Shown piece after piece: positions 51,739 to 62,454 of a DNA stretch of 64,000 nt (the first letter of the stretch is position 1; each line of letters opens with the position of its first letter). The notes below the pieces were generated by a model. It saw only the letters and a list, made by a program, of their open reading frames with translations. It made no database searches and was not told the DNA's origin. The position numbers were made by a program, and so were the translations under genes. The stretch spans positions 3,410,001-3,474,000 of the forward strand of contig CP019326.1 of NCBI GenBank assembly GCA_001971685.1, written 5' to 3'. This DNA comes from Halomonas sp. 1513 (lineage in GTDB: Bacteria > Pseudomonadota > Gammaproteobacteria > Pseudomonadales > Halomonadaceae).

Positions 51739-52868
51739 GCGCCGGTACCGGAGCGCTGAGGTGCAGCACCGAAGCGGGCCAGCTGCATCTCCTTGAGACG
51801 GCTGGCCACGCGGCGAAAGGCGAAGCTCAGCTCACCCTGGACATACAGCCCCTCGATGGGCACATGCGCCTCGATATACAGCGGCACGCCGCGGTCGTAG
51901 CACTCGTCGACCAGGGCAATGAAGCGTCGCGCACCGTCGTCCTGCCGTGAAAAGCCGCGCCGCACGCCAGCGCCGGCTGTATCCGGCCCCAGGTCTTCGA
52001 TCTTGGCCTCCTCTAGCGTGCTACCGGCCTCGCCGCCCATGGCCGGCACCCCGCCGACCAGGATGTGCCCAAAGCGGTCGCACAGGCCGATGAAATCCAG
52101 CGCGCCCAGCGGCTGCTCGCAGAGCGACGCATAGCGACACCACAGCACCGCCTCGCTGCGCGCTTCCACCTCGATGGCGCGCCCATCCAGATCGAGAGGC
52201 TCGCTGCTGGTCGACTGGCCGTTGCTCAATTCGGCAAAGACCCGGGCCAAACGCTGCGGCGCCCGCACCCAGTAGCGCGGCTCGGCGCGGCCCGGATGCT
52301 CGCGGTGATCGCAGCCGCCGTCCATCGCCACGACCTGCAGATGCCGCTCGATGGCGGCGATCGCCGGCAGGAAGCGCTCACGATTGTAACCCTCGGCATA
52401 CAGCTGATTCGGCGGCTGGTTGGAGGTGGTGACCAGCACCACGCCGGCGTCGAACAGCGCCTGCATCAGCCGGCCGAGCAGCATGGCGTCGGCGATGTCG
52501 CTGACGAACAGCTCGTCCAGGCACAGCACCTGGACCTCCTCGCGCAGCTCGCGGGCCATCACCGTGAGCGGGTCCGGCGTGCCGCTGAGCTGGAACTGGC
52601 GGCGGTGCACCCAGCGCATGAAGTGGTGAAAGTGCTGGCGCCGCGCGGGCACCGCAAGCGAGGCGTGGAAGCGGTCCATCAGCCAGGTCTTGCCGCGCCC
52701 CACCGGCCCCCACAGATAGACGCCGCTGGGTCGAGCGCTGTCGTCATGTAGCGCCCGATAGCAGGCATCGAGGACGTCCGCGGCATGCGCCTGGGCGGCA
52801 TCGGCGGCAAAGTCGAGATGCGCCACGGCATCATCGTAGGCCTGGCGGGGCGAGAGGCGCTGCGTCAT
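51735..52868 (-). CDS. zapE: Cell division protein ZapE (AFG1-like ATPase)
   Basis: A 377-residue P-loop ATPase. Walker A is GPVGRGKT (54-61), Walker B VLCLDELFVSDIADAMLL, and the sensor segment VVLVTTSNQPPNQLYAEG. The LWGPVGRGKTWLMDRFH run and the YAEGYNRERFLPAI run are typical of ZapE/AFG1. In E. coli ZapE destabilises FtsZ polymers late in division and under low oxygen. It is divergent from the nfeD-SPFH pair with 119 bp between starts. Confidence 0.93.
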   Translation of the reverse strand: MTQRLSPRQAYDDAVAHLDFAADAAQAHAADVLDACYRALHDDSARPSGVYLWGPVGRGKTWLMDRFHASLAVPARRQHFHHFMRWVHRRQFQLSGTPDPLTVMARELREEVQVLCLDELFVSDIADAMLLGRLMQALFDAGVVLVTTSNQPPNQLYAEGYNRERFLPAIAAIERHLQVVAMDGGCDHREHPGRAEPRYWVRAPQRLARVFAELSNGQSTSSEPLDLDGRAIEVEARSEAVLWCRYASLCEQPLGALDFIGLCDRFGHILVGGVPAMGGEAGSTLEEAKIEDLGPDTAGAGVRRGFSRQDDGARRFIALVDECYDRGVPLYIEAHVPIEGLYVQGELSFAFRRVASRLKEMQLARFGAAPQRSGTGA

Positions 52869-52987
52869 GCGTGGGGCTCCTGAAACTGAGCCCCGACCAT
52901 GCCATGTTGCCCCGCCCCCGACAAATGCCCCCCGCCGCGCCCCAATGCAGTACCATGGGGGCCGCTTCCGGCCTCAAGGAGACCCTC

Positions 52988-53446
52988 ATGGACTGGAACC
53001 CGGCCCTGCTGTGGCTGGCACTCAGCCTGCTGCTGGCACTCGCCGAACTCACCTCCGGCGCCATGGTGCTGCTGGCACTGGGCATCGCGGCACTGTTCGC
53101 TGCCTTGTTGGCCTGGCTCGGCCTGTCGCTGGCCTGGCAGCTGATCGGCCTGGCGCTGGCGACCGGCGTCATGGTGCCGGTGGCGATCAAGTTCATTCGC
53201 CCGTGGTTCTCGCCGCGCGGCGTGGCCTATGGCACCACCGGTACCGGGGTCGAGAAAGGCCGCGTCTACCGCACCCTGATCCGCGACTACGACGGCGCCA
53301 CCGGCATCAAGGTCAACGGCGACTTCTACCGCCTCCGCGTGCAGGAAACCGCCGCCACCGAACTGCCGCTGGGCACCGCCGTGGTCTTCAAGGAATTCGA
53401 TGGCACTACCGCCATCGTCACCATCGCACCACCCAAGGAGCACTGA
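52988..53446 (+). CDS. NfeD family membrane protein
   Basis: A 152-residue protein. Two or three membrane helices occupy the first 75 residues, followed by the NfeD OB-fold (about 85-150) with GTTGTGVEKGRVYRTLIRDYDG. This is the short NfeD1b form without the serine protease domain. AAGGAG lies 7 bases before ATG 52988. It precedes the SPFH gene by 2 bp, the conserved NfeD-stomatin pairing, and the OB domain probably contacts the SPFH scaffold. Confidence 0.9.
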   Translation: MDWNPALLWLALSLLLALAELTSGAMVLLALGIAALFAALLAWLGLSLAWQLIGLALATGVMVPVAIKFIRPWFSPRGVAYGTTGTGVEKGRVYRTLIRDYDGATGIKVNGDFYRLRVQETAATELPLGTAVVFKEFDGTTAIVTIAPPKEH

Positions 53447-53448
53447 AC

Positions 53449-54498
53449 ATGGATCTCCCCGTCAGCCCAGGCCTGATACTGGCCCTGATCGTCGTCTTTA
53501 TCGGCATCCTGATCGTCGTCAAGGGCCTGGTGATCGTTCGCCAGTCCGAGGTCATGGTGATCGAGCGCCTCGGCTCGTTTCACCGTGTGCTGGAGAGCGG
53601 CATCAACATCATCATCCCGTTCATTGACCAGCCCCGCGCGATCACCATGATCCGCTACCGCAAGATGGGCGATGACTACCACGCCATCACCAGCGACGAG
53701 ATCCGCATCGACCGCCGCGAGACGGTGATGGACTTCCCCGGCCAGCCGGTGGTGACCACCGACAACGTCACGGTGCGCATCAACGGCGCCCTCTACTACC
53801 AGATCATCGATCCCAAGCGCGCCGTCTACGAAGTCGAGAACATGAGCCAGGCGGTGGAAGTGCTGGCCAAGACCACGCTGCGCTCGGTGGTCGGCAAGAT
53901 GGAGCTCGACAAGCTGTTCGAGTCCCGCGCCGAGGTCAACAACGAGATCCAGAGCGCCATGGAAGAGCCGGCCTCCAAGTGGGGCGTCAAGCTGTCGCGG
54001 GTCGAGGTGCAGGACATCGCCATGCCCGAGGAAGTCGAGACCGCCATGCGCCTGCAGATGGCCGCCGAGCGCAAGCGTCGCGCCACGGTGACCGAAGCCG
54101 AAGGCGAAAAGTCCGCGGCAATCGCCAAGGCCCAGGGCCAGCGTGAGTCGTCGATCCTCAACGCCGAGGGCGACAAGGAGTCGGCCATCCTCCGCGCCCA
54201 GGGCGAGCAGGAGTCGATCAAGCTGGTGCTCAACGCCATCGGCGACAGCGAGGAGAACAAGCAGACCGTGGTCGGCTATCTGCTCGGCCAGAGCTATATC
54301 AAGGCGCTGCCGACCATGGCCAAGGACGGCGAGCGGGTCTTCGTACCCTACGAGTCCAGCGCCCTGCTCGGCTCGATGGGCATGTTCCGCGACCTGGCCG
54401 GCACGCCGGAAGACGCGGTGGGCAAGCACCTGCGCAGCAGCGGCAAGACGGACGGACTGCGCGGCGGCGTGGTCGGCGGTGCCGCCAGCGGCAGCTGA
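53449..54498 (+). CDS. SPFH/Band 7 membrane scaffold protein (QmcA/paraslipin-like)
   Basis: A 349-residue protein. It has an N-terminal membrane helix (about 8-28), then the SPFH domain (about 30-200, with VIVRQSEVMVIERLGSFHRVLESG and a VVTTDNVTVRINGALYYQI core), then a heptad-rich coiled coil (about 205-285, with repeated AEGE, AQGQ and AEGD). It would form ring-like scaffolds in the inner membrane with its NfeD partner and affect protease access and membrane order. E. coli QmcA is the closest named relative. AAGGAG lies 8 bases upstream. Confidence 0.92.
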   Translation: MDLPVSPGLILALIVVFIGILIVVKGLVIVRQSEVMVIERLGSFHRVLESGINIIIPFIDQPRAITMIRYRKMGDDYHAITSDEIRIDRRETVMDFPGQPVVTTDNVTVRINGALYYQIIDPKRAVYEVENMSQAVEVLAKTTLRSVVGKMELDKLFESRAEVNNEIQSAMEEPASKWGVKLSRVEVQDIAMPEEVETAMRLQMAAERKRRATVTEAEGEKSAAIAKAQGQRESSILNAEGDKESAILRAQGEQESIKLVLNAIGDSEENKQTVVGYLLGQSYIKALPTMAKDGERVFVPYESSALLGSMGMFRDLAGTPEDAVGKHLRSSGKTDGLRGGVVGGAASGS

Positions 54499-54520
54499 GC
54501 CTCGCAACACGCTAAGACGA

Positions 54521-54553
54521 CGCGGCCGGGCAAATGCCCGGCCGCGCTTCGTT
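54521..54553 (+). terminator. Terminator after the NfeD-SPFH unit
   Basis: An 11-bp perfect stem, CGCGGCCGGGC/GCCCGGCCGCG, with an AAAT loop, is followed by CTTCGTTTGG. It lies between convergent genes and may act on both strands. Confidence 0.75.
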
Positions 54554-54574
54554 TGGGGTGTGACTGCAGGACGC

Positions 54575-55936
54575 TTATGCCAGCTGAAACGGATACACCG
54601 AGCCGATCTGCAGGATCCGCGTCAGTTCGTCCAGCGCGCTGAGGGTCTCCTCGGCGAGCTGCGGGTCGGCGAGGTCGTCCGGCGCCAGGCGGTCGCGGTA
54701 GTGGCGCTCGACCCAGGTAGTGAGTTCAGTATAGAGCGCCTCATCGAGCAGCACCCGGCCGCACAGGGCCTGGCGCTCGGCGGCGCTGAGCGCCACCCGC
54801 AGGCGCAGGCAGGCGGGACCGCCGCCGTTGCGCATGCTCTGCTTGACGTCCTTGACCAGCACCTCGCCGATGGGGTTGTGGCCCGCCAGTAGCAGGTCCT
54901 GGATGGTGCGCCATACCGCCTCGTTCTCCTGACACTCGCCGGGCACCACCAGGGTCATCGAGCCGTCGGGATTGGAGAGCAGCTGGGAATTGAACAGGTA
55001 GGAGCCGACGGCGTCCTCGAGGCTCATCGCCTCGCGCGGCACGCGCACCGGAATCAGCGGCGTGGCCAGCTTGGCCCGCAGTGCGTCGAGGGTGCCCTGC
55101 TCGTCGCGGAAGGCCATCTCGTGGTAGAGCAATACCGGTCCATTACCCACCGCGATCACGTCGTTGTGAAACACGCCGGCATCGATGGCCGCGGGGTGCT
55201 GCTGGGCGAATACCGTCTGGGCTTCGCCGAGGCCGTGCTGGCGAGCCACCGCCTGGCTGGCCTCCAGCGTCTGGCGCGCCGGGAAGCGCTGGGGCTCGTG
55301 GGCGGGGTCGCCGCCGAAGGCCTGGCGGCCGTAGACGAACAGGTGCACCCCGGGCTCGCCGTGGGAGGCGCTCAGGCGGGTGTGGTTGGCCGCGCCCTCG
55401 TCGGAGAAGGCCGGGGTCGCCGGCAGCACCGGGTGGTGGGAGAAGTGGCGCGGGTCGTTGAAGATCGCCGCCAGCACGCGGCCGGTGGTCTCCGGCTCCA
55501 GATAGCGGTGGAAGCTCGACTGCAGGTTGGCCGGGGTGAAGTGCACCCGCCCGTCCACGGCATCGACGCTGGGCGTCACGGTGCCGGCATTGGCGGTCCA
55601 CATGCTCGACGCCGAACATACCGCGCGCAGCAGCTGTGGCGCCTCGCGGGCGGCGCGGGTCAGCACCTCGTGGGGCGTGCCGCTGAAGCCCAGCGCGCGC
55701 AGCGCGCCCAGGTCGGGGCGCTGCTGGGGCGGCAGCACGCCCTGGGCGTAGCCGGCGTCGAGCAGCGACTTCATCTTCGCCAGCCCCTGCAGCGCCCCCT
55801 CGCGGGGGTTGGAGACCAGCCCGCCGTGGCTCATCGAGGCGACGTTGCCCAGCGCCAGGCCGGAGTAGTTGTGGGTGGGGCCGACCAGGCCGTCGAAGTT
55901 GACCTCGCGGACGTCCAGGCTCGAAGCGTCGCTCAT
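54575..55936 (-). CDS. astB: N-succinylarginine dihydrolase AstB
   Basis: A 453-residue enzyme of the amidinotransferase fold that converts N2-succinylarginine to N2-succinylornithine, CO2 and two ammonia in the AST pathway. The N-terminus [26 protein letters not shown] is diagnostic. The catalytic cysteine is expected in the C-terminal [10 protein letters not shown] region, with histidines in [12 protein letters not shown] and elsewhere. It overlaps astD by ATGA and is the last gene of the operon in this window; astE does not follow. Confidence 0.96.
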   Translation of the reverse strand: MSDASSLDVREVNFDGLVGPTHNYSGLALGNVASMSHGGLVSNPREGALQGLAKMKSLLDAGYAQGVLPPQQRPDLGALRALGFSGTPHEVLTRAAREAPQLLRAVCSASSMWTANAGTVTPSVDAVDGRVHFTPANLQSSFHRYLEPETTGRVLAAIFNDPRHFSHHPVLPATPAFSDEGAANHTRLSASHGEPGVHLFVYGRQAFGGDPAHEPQRFPARQTLEASQAVARQHGLGEAQTVFAQQHPAAIDAGVFHNDVIAVGNGPVLLYHEMAFRDEQGTLDALRAKLATPLIPVRVPREAMSLEDAVGSYLFNSQLLSNPDGSMTLVVPGECQENEAVWRTIQDLLLAGHNPIGEVLVKDVKQSMRNGGGPACLRLRVALSAAERQALCGRVLLDEALYTELTTWVERHYRDRLAPDDLADPQLAEETLSALDELTRILQIGSVYPFQLA

Positions 55937-57402
55937 AGCACCACCCCCGGCGGCAGTTGGTCGGGTAGCTGCAGGTTCTCGCTCTCCATCGAGGCCACCG
56001 GATAGGCGCAGTAGTCGGCCGCGTAGTAGGCGCTGGGGCGATGGTTGCCGCTGTCGCCGACGCCGCCGAAGGGCGCGTCGCCGGAGGCGCCGGTGGTCTG
56101 GCGGTTCCAGTTGACGATGCCGGCACGGATCCGCAGCAGGAAGTCGTCCCAGTCCTCGCGGCTGCCGCCGATCAGCCCGGCGGAGAGGCCATAGCGGGTG
56201 TCATTGGCGATAGTGACCGCTTCGTCCCAGTCTTTATAACGGTATACCTTCAACAGCGGGCCGAAGTGCTCCTCGTCGGGCAGCGCGAGGCCGGTGACGT
56301 CGATCAGCGCCGGGCTCAGCAGGCTGGTGTTCTCCTCCAGGCGCTGCATGCGCGACAGCACCGTGCCACCCAACGCCTCCAGGTCATCCTGAGCCTTGAG
56401 CAGGCCGTCGGCGGCGGCGACGCTGACCAGCCCGCCGTAGAACGGCGCCGGTTCGCTGAACTGGCCGCCCACCCGGAGCTTGTCGATGGCCGAGACCAGC
56501 GCCTCGAGCAGCCGGTCGCCGACCTCGCCGTGGGGCACCATCAGCCGCCGCGCACAGGTACAGCGCTGGCCGCCGGAGAGAAACGCCGACTGCAGGATGG
56601 TCAGCACCGCGGCGTCCTGGTCGGGTACGTCGCGGATCACCAGCGGGTTATTGCCACCCAGCTCCAGGGCCAGGATCTTGTCCAACTGGCCGGCGAACTG
56701 CTGCTGCAGCAGGCCGCCGACCTTGGCGCTGCCGGTGAACAGCAGGCCGTCGATGTCGCGGCAGGCGGCCAGCGCCTGGCCGACCGGTGCAGCACCCTGC
56801 ACCAGGTTGATGACGCCGTCTGGCAGGCCGGCCTCACGCCAGCACTGCAGTACCAGGTCGGCGGTCAGCGGGGTCTGTTCGCTGGGTTTGAAGACCACCG
56901 TGTTGCCGGCCAGCAGCGCCGGCACCATGTGCCCGTTGGGCAGGTGGCCGGGGAAGTTGTAGGGGCCGAACACCGCCATCACGCCGTGGGGGCGATGGCG
57001 CAGCACGGCGTGGGTGCCGCCCAGGTCGCGTTCGCGCTCGCCGGTGCGCTCGTGGTAGGCGCTGATCGACAGCGCCACCTTGCCGATCATGGCGCCGATC
57101 TCGGTGCGCGCCTCCCACAGCGGCTTGCCGGTCTCACCGGCAATCGCGGTGGCCAGGTCCTCGCGGTGGCTCTCGAGCACGCCGCGGAAGCGCTCGACCA
57201 GCGCCTGGCGCTCGGCGAACGGGGTACGCGCCCAGCCGAGGAAGGCCTGCCGCGCCGCGGCCACGGCGGCTTCGACCTGGGTATCGCTGGCGCTGGCGCC
57301 CTGCCAGAGTTCCTGGCCAGAGACCGGGTCGAGCTTGGCGAACCGCTCCGCGTCGCCGTCGACCCAGGCGCCGCCGATCAGCAGCTGCTGTTTGGCTTGC
57401 AT
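55933..57402 (-). CDS. astD: Succinylglutamate semialdehyde dehydrogenase AstD
   Basis: A 489-residue NAD-dependent aldehyde dehydrogenase that oxidises N-succinylglutamate 5-semialdehyde to N-succinylglutamate. It carries the [15 protein letters not shown] cofactor region, the general-base glutamate in LELGGNNPL, and the catalytic cysteine in [10 protein letters not shown]. It aligns along its full length with E. coli AstD. The start at 57402 is preferred over 57408 because AGGAG then stands 6 bases upstream. It sits between aruG and astB. Confidence 0.95.
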   Translation of the reverse strand: MQAKQQLLIGGAWVDGDAERFAKLDPVSGQELWQGASASDTQVEAAVAAARQAFLGWARTPFAERQALVERFRGVLESHREDLATAIAGETGKPLWEARTEIGAMIGKVALSISAYHERTGERERDLGGTHAVLRHRPHGVMAVFGPYNFPGHLPNGHMVPALLAGNTVVFKPSEQTPLTADLVLQCWREAGLPDGVINLVQGAAPVGQALAACRDIDGLLFTGSAKVGGLLQQQFAGQLDKILALELGGNNPLVIRDVPDQDAAVLTILQSAFLSGGQRCTCARRLMVPHGEVGDRLLEALVSAIDKLRVGGQFSEPAPFYGGLVSVAAADGLLKAQDDLEALGGTVLSRMQRLEENTSLLSPALIDVTGLALPDEEHFGPLLKVYRYKDWDEAVTIANDTRYGLSAGLIGGSREDWDDFLLRIRAGIVNWNRQTTGASGDAPFGGVGDSGNHRPSAYYAADYCAYPVASMESENLQLPDQLPPGVVL

Positions 57403-57411
57403 ATGCATCTC

Positions 57412-58428
57412 CTAGGTTTCGAGTAGACGGAGGGAATCGCCGGCACCGACGTCGAGTCGCTGCGCCTCCTCCTCAGTGAGAACGATCACCCCGTTCTCGT
57501 CGGGGCCGCGGCCGACCCAGGCGGCACGGAAATCGAGCATCCCGGTGGTCGATACCAGCCAGGTGTGGCGCTCGCTGCTGGCGGCCTGGGAGGTGACCTC
57601 GACCTGGCACAGCCGCGAGTCGCGCACCGCGCGCACATCGTCGATATAGGCCTCCACGGTGGGGCCGCCGTCGAAGATGTCGATATAGCCCTCCCAGCGC
57701 AGGCCCTCCTTCTTGAGCATCTCCAGCGCCGGGCGGGTGTGCTCGTGGACCTCGCCGATGCAGGCCCGCGCCTCCTCGCTCATGAAGGTGGTGTAGATCG
57801 GGAACTTGGGCATCAGCTCGCCGATGAAGCTCTTCTGCCCGAGGCCCGTCAGGCGGTCGGCCTCGTTGAAGTCCATGGGGAAGAAGTGGCTGCCCAGGCA
57901 CTCCCAGAACGGGCTGATGCCGGCCTCGTTGAAGACCCCGCGCATCTCCGCCAGCACCTTGGCCGGGAAGCGGTCGCGGAACTGCGCCATGAACAGCCAG
58001 CGCGCCTTGGAGAGCAGCGCGCCGTTGCGATCGCGGCGATACTCCGGGCGCAGGTAGAGCGAGCACACCTCGGCATCGCCGGTGTGGTCGGAGCTCAGGA
58101 ACAGGGTGTCGATGGTGCGGTGCAGGTCGAGCTGCACCGAGGAGTGCGCCAGGGTACCCAGCCGGTAGTTGTAGAACGGCACCTCGCGGCCGACCTGGCC
58201 CTCGATGGCGCAGCAGCCGGCCAGCTCGCCGCTGGCGTCGTCCTCGAGCACGAAGAAGTAGAGCCGGTCATCCGCCGGCGTGCGCTCCTCGAAGGCACTG
58301 ACCGCCAGTGCGATCTTGCTGGCCAGGAAGTCGCGGTTGTCGGGCAGCGAGGTGAATCCCACCCCGGTCTGCTGGGCCAGCGCCTGGAGGCCGTCGAGGT
58401 CGCCGCGGGCAATCGGACGAATGCGCAT
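57412..58428 (-). CDS. aruG: Arginine N-succinyltransferase subunit (AruG/AstA)
   Basis: A 338-residue acyltransferase that moves succinyl from succinyl-CoA to the alpha-amino group of arginine, the entry step of the AST pathway. The GNAT-like core includes YLRPEYRRDRNGALLSKARWLFMAQFRDRF, and the family block SPFWECLGSHFFPMDFNEADRL is present. Here, as in Pseudomonas, two homologous subunits are encoded in tandem, this one and aruF. ATG 58428 shares one base with the aruF stop (TGATG), so translation is coupled. Confidence 0.94.
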   Translation of the reverse strand: MRIRPIARGDLDGLQALAQQTGVGFTSLPDNRDFLASKIALAVSAFEERTPADDRLYFFVLEDDASGELAGCCAIEGQVGREVPFYNYRLGTLAHSSVQLDLHRTIDTLFLSSDHTGDAEVCSLYLRPEYRRDRNGALLSKARWLFMAQFRDRFPAKVLAEMRGVFNEAGISPFWECLGSHFFPMDFNEADRLTGLGQKSFIGELMPKFPIYTTFMSEEARACIGEVHEHTRPALEMLKKEGLRWEGYIDIFDGGPTVEAYIDDVRAVRDSRLCQVEVTSQAASSERHTWLVSTTGMLDFRAAWVGRGPDENGVIVLTEEEAQRLDVGAGDSLRLLET

Positions 58429-59492
58429 CACAGTTCTCCCTCGTCGAGTGCATCAATGGCGGCGGGCAGCGCCAAGGGAGCGGCCAGCACCGCGCGGCCC
58501 TCCTCGACGCCGAGGATCTCGGCATGCTCCGATGACAGCATCAGCTGGCCGGTGGGCGACAGCGCATAGCGCGCCACCACGCAGCGAAAGTCGCCGAGCT
58601 GCTGGTTGGCGATCATCGCCGGCTCGGCGTCGGGCAGGGTGTGCGCCGGGCGCACCCGCACCGGATGCCAGGCGGCGCGCCGGAACGACTCGAGGCGCGT
58701 GCGCTCGGCCTTGACCACCGGCCCGGCGTCGAAGATATCGACGTGGCGCGAGCGCACGAAGCCCTCGGCCAGCATCTCCTCCAGGGCCGGCTCGTGGTCC
58801 GGATGCTCGCGGCCGATGGCGGCCCGCGCCTGGGGCGTGAGCAGCGGCAGGTAGAGCGGAAACTGCGGCATCACCTCGGCGATGAAGCTCTTCGAGCGCA
58901 CCCCGGCGATGTGATTCATCTCCTGGTAGCCGCGTACGAAGAAGTGGCGCCCGACGCTGTTCCAGAACGGCGACTCGCCGTCGCCGTCCAGGTAGCCCGG
59001 GAAAGCCACGGCGAGGATCTCGGCGAAACGCTCCGGGTACTGGGCAATGAACATCAGCCGCGCGCGGCGCAGCAGGCTCACCGCGCTGGTGCCCTGGTAA
59101 CGAGGGTCCAGCGACAGCGCGCACAGCAGGGTCGCCTCGGAGACCTCATGGGACAGCGACAGGGTCTGCACCTCGCGGCGCACGTTGAGCTGCTGCGAGG
59201 CGTGGATCAGGGTCTCCTGGCGGTAGGTGTAGTAGGCCTCGTTGGCGCCGGCCTGGGCACGGATGGTGGCGGTGCCCACCACCTCGCCGCGCTCGCGGTC
59301 CTCGAGCACGAAGGTGTAGTGCTCGTCGCCGGGGAACTCCACCTCGCGACTGAAGGCACGCTGGGAGCGGGTGATGCGCTCCTCGAGACGGTCGCGGTGC
59401 GCCGGCAGGTTGGTCAGGCGCGGCGTGGCGCTGCCGGCCAGACGCTCCAGCGCCGGCAGGTCAGCCGCACGGGCGGGACGAACGACCAGCAT
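58428..59492 (-). CDS. aruF: Arginine/ornithine N-succinyltransferase subunit (AruF)
   Basis: A 354-residue paralogue of the following gene, corresponding to the AruF (AI) subunit in Pseudomonas. It shares the blocks SLDPRYQGTSAVSLLRRARLMFIAQYPERF and SPFWNSVGRHFFVRGYQEMNHIAG. Pseudomonas AruF and AruG assemble into a hetero-oligomer able to use arginine and ornithine. ATG 59492 has AGGAGG 7 bases upstream; the longer frame is ignored. It lies 41 bp after astC in the same unit. Confidence 0.93.
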   Translation of the reverse strand: MLVVRPARAADLPALERLAGSATPRLTNLPAHRDRLEERITRSQRAFSREVEFPGDEHYTFVLEDRERGEVVGTATIRAQAGANEAYYTYRQETLIHASQQLNVRREVQTLSLSHEVSEATLLCALSLDPRYQGTSAVSLLRRARLMFIAQYPERFAEILAVAFPGYLDGDGESPFWNSVGRHFFVRGYQEMNHIAGVRSKSFIAEVMPQFPLYLPLLTPQARAAIGREHPDHEPALEEMLAEGFVRSRHVDIFDAGPVVKAERTRLESFRRAAWHPVRVRPAHTLPDAEPAMIANQQLGDFRCVVARYALSPTGQLMLSSEHAEILGVEEGRAVLAAPLALPAAIDALDEGEL

Positions 59493-59533
59493 GGCGTGTC
59501 CTCCTGAGCGAGACGATGATCCGGGCACTTGGC

Positions 59534-60887
<1,354 letters not shown>

Positions 60888-61505
60888 ATGCTCAACACCA
60901 CCGCCTGGAACCGGCTGCGCTACAGCCTCTATGCGCCGATCTACGACCTGGTCGCCGAGCGGGCCTTCCGCCGCGCGCGGCGACAGTCGCTGGAACAGGT
61001 GACCTGGCGCCCCGGCATGCGGGTGCTGCTGGTGGGCGCCGGTACCGGGCTCGATCTGCCCTTCCTGCCACGCAACGTCGAGATCCACGCCACCGACCTG
61101 GCCCCGGCCATGGTCAAGCGCATCGTGCGACGCGCCGACGCCTTGAACCTCGACGTCACCGCACGCCGCATGGACGCCGCCGACCTCGACTACCCCGACG
61201 GCCACTTCGACGTGGTGGTGATGCATCTGATCGTGGCGGTGATGCCGGACCCGGCACGCGGCCTGGCAGAGGCCCACCGCGTATTGGCCGGCGACGGCCA
61301 GCTGTGCGTGATGGACAAGTTCCAGCCCGACACCCATCCCGCCGGGATCGGCCGCCGCGCGCTGAACCTGGTGACCACGGCGCTGGCCACCGATATCACT
61401 CGCCGGGCCAGGCCGCTGCTGGAGCGCGCCGGCTTCGTCATCGAGCACGACACGCCGATAATGATGGGCGATCTGTTTCGCGCCCTGCTGGCCAGCAAGC
61501 GCTAG
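60888..61505 (+). CDS. SAM-dependent methyltransferase
   Basis: A 205-residue class I methyltransferase. Motif I is VLLVGAGTGLDLPFLP (about residues 45-60), the acidic strand IHATDLAP binds SAM, and HFDVVVMHLIVAVMPDP is motif II. The N-terminal YSLYAPIYDLVAERAFRRARR helix resembles phosphatidylethanolamine N-methyltransferase PmtA and UbiE relatives. ATG 60888 is preferred over 60870 because GAGG lies 8 bases upstream. It is single and divergent from astC. The substrate (lipid or quinone) is not certain. Confidence 0.82.
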   Translation: MLNTTAWNRLRYSLYAPIYDLVAERAFRRARRQSLEQVTWRPGMRVLLVGAGTGLDLPFLPRNVEIHATDLAPAMVKRIVRRADALNLDVTARRMDAADLDYPDGHFDVVVMHLIVAVMPDPARGLAEAHRVLAGDGQLCVMDKFQPDTHPAGIGRRALNLVTTALATDITRRARPLLERAGFVIEHDTPIMMGDLFRALLASKR

Positions 61506-61529
61506 GCACCACGCTAACTCGGCCTGCGC

Positions 61530-62417
61530 TCAAGGTTTTCTTTGCGGCGCGATGGTCAACCACACGCCGACGATCACCACCGCGCTGGCCAGCACCTGCA
61601 GCGCCACGATGCGCTCGTCGAGCCACCACCAGGCGCCGAGCATGGTGAACACCGGCAGCAGGTTGAGGTAGATCGCCGCGCGGGTCGGGCCGATGTCGGC
61701 CAGGGCGCTGTTGTAGAGTAGCAGCGCCACCACCGAGGGAAAGATGCCCAGATAGGCCAGCCCCAGCAGCTGCCCGCCGCTGATCTGCGGCAGCTGCTGG
61801 GCGGCGCCCTCGAACAGCGCGATCGGCGCCAGCGCCAGGTTGGCGATCACCAGCATCACCAGCAGGCCGCCGTAGCGAGGAAAGCGCGCCATATGCGTCT
61901 TGACCAGCAGCGAGTAGCCCACCCACACCAGCACCGCCAGCAGCATGATCGCATCGCCCGGATTGACCCCGCCGGCAAGCGCCGGGCCCTGCTGGCCGGC
62001 GCTGATCACCGTCACCGCGCCGCCCAGCGACAGCGCCACCCCCAGCCACTGCACGACGCGGAAGCGCTCGCCGAGCAGCGCCACGCTGAACAGCAGGGTC
62101 ACCACCGGGATCATGCTCTCGAGGATCGCCACGTTGGTCGCCGAGGTGTAGTTGAGCGCGGCGTAGATCAGCGCATTGAAGAACGCCACCCCGGTCAGCG
62201 CCAGCCCCACCAGCGGCCGCCAGTGCTCGCGAAACAGCGGCCAGCCGCGGCGCGCCTGATGCCAGCCCAGCGGCAGCATGATCAGCAGCGCGATGAAGAC
62301 CCGGCCCAGCGAGATGGTGAACGGCGGCAGCCCCGCCAGCGCCTTGCCGACCAGGATATTACCGGCGAAGATCGCCGCCACCAGCAGCAGGAAGAGATGG
62401 GGTCTTAGCGCGCGAAT
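61530..62417 (-). CDS. EamA/DMT family transporter, possible AUU start
   Basis: A drug/metabolite transporter of about 295 residues with ten predicted helices in two EamA repeats (FTISLGRVFIALLIMLPLGW in the first, GPTRAAIYLNLLPVF in the second). The first ordinary start codon, GTG at 62381, lies inside helix 1 and has no ribosome-binding site. An ATT codon at 62417, in frame, has a perfect AAGGAGG 5 bases upstream. It restores an ordinary N-terminus (RALRPHLFLLL before VAAIFAGN), so I extend the gene to it. It follows the AraC-type regulator by 37 bp, so they are likely cotranscribed. Confidence 0.8.
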   Translation of the reverse strand: MRALRPHLFLLLVAAIFAGNILVGKALAGLPPFTISLGRVFIALLIMLPLGWHQARRGWPLFREHWRPLVGLALTGVAFFNALIYAALNYTSATNVAILESMIPVVTLLFSVALLGERFRVVQWLGVALSLGGAVTVISAGQQGPALAGGVNPGDAIMLLAVLVWVGYSLLVKTHMARFPRYGGLLVMLVIANLALAPIALFEGAAQQLPQISGGQLLGLAYLGIFPSVVALLLYNSALADIGPTRAAIYLNLLPVFTMLGAWWWLDERIVALQVLASAVVIVGVWLTIAPQRKP

Positions 62418-62454
62418 AAGCGCCTCCTTGTCACGCCCCGCAGGGCAGCCTCGA

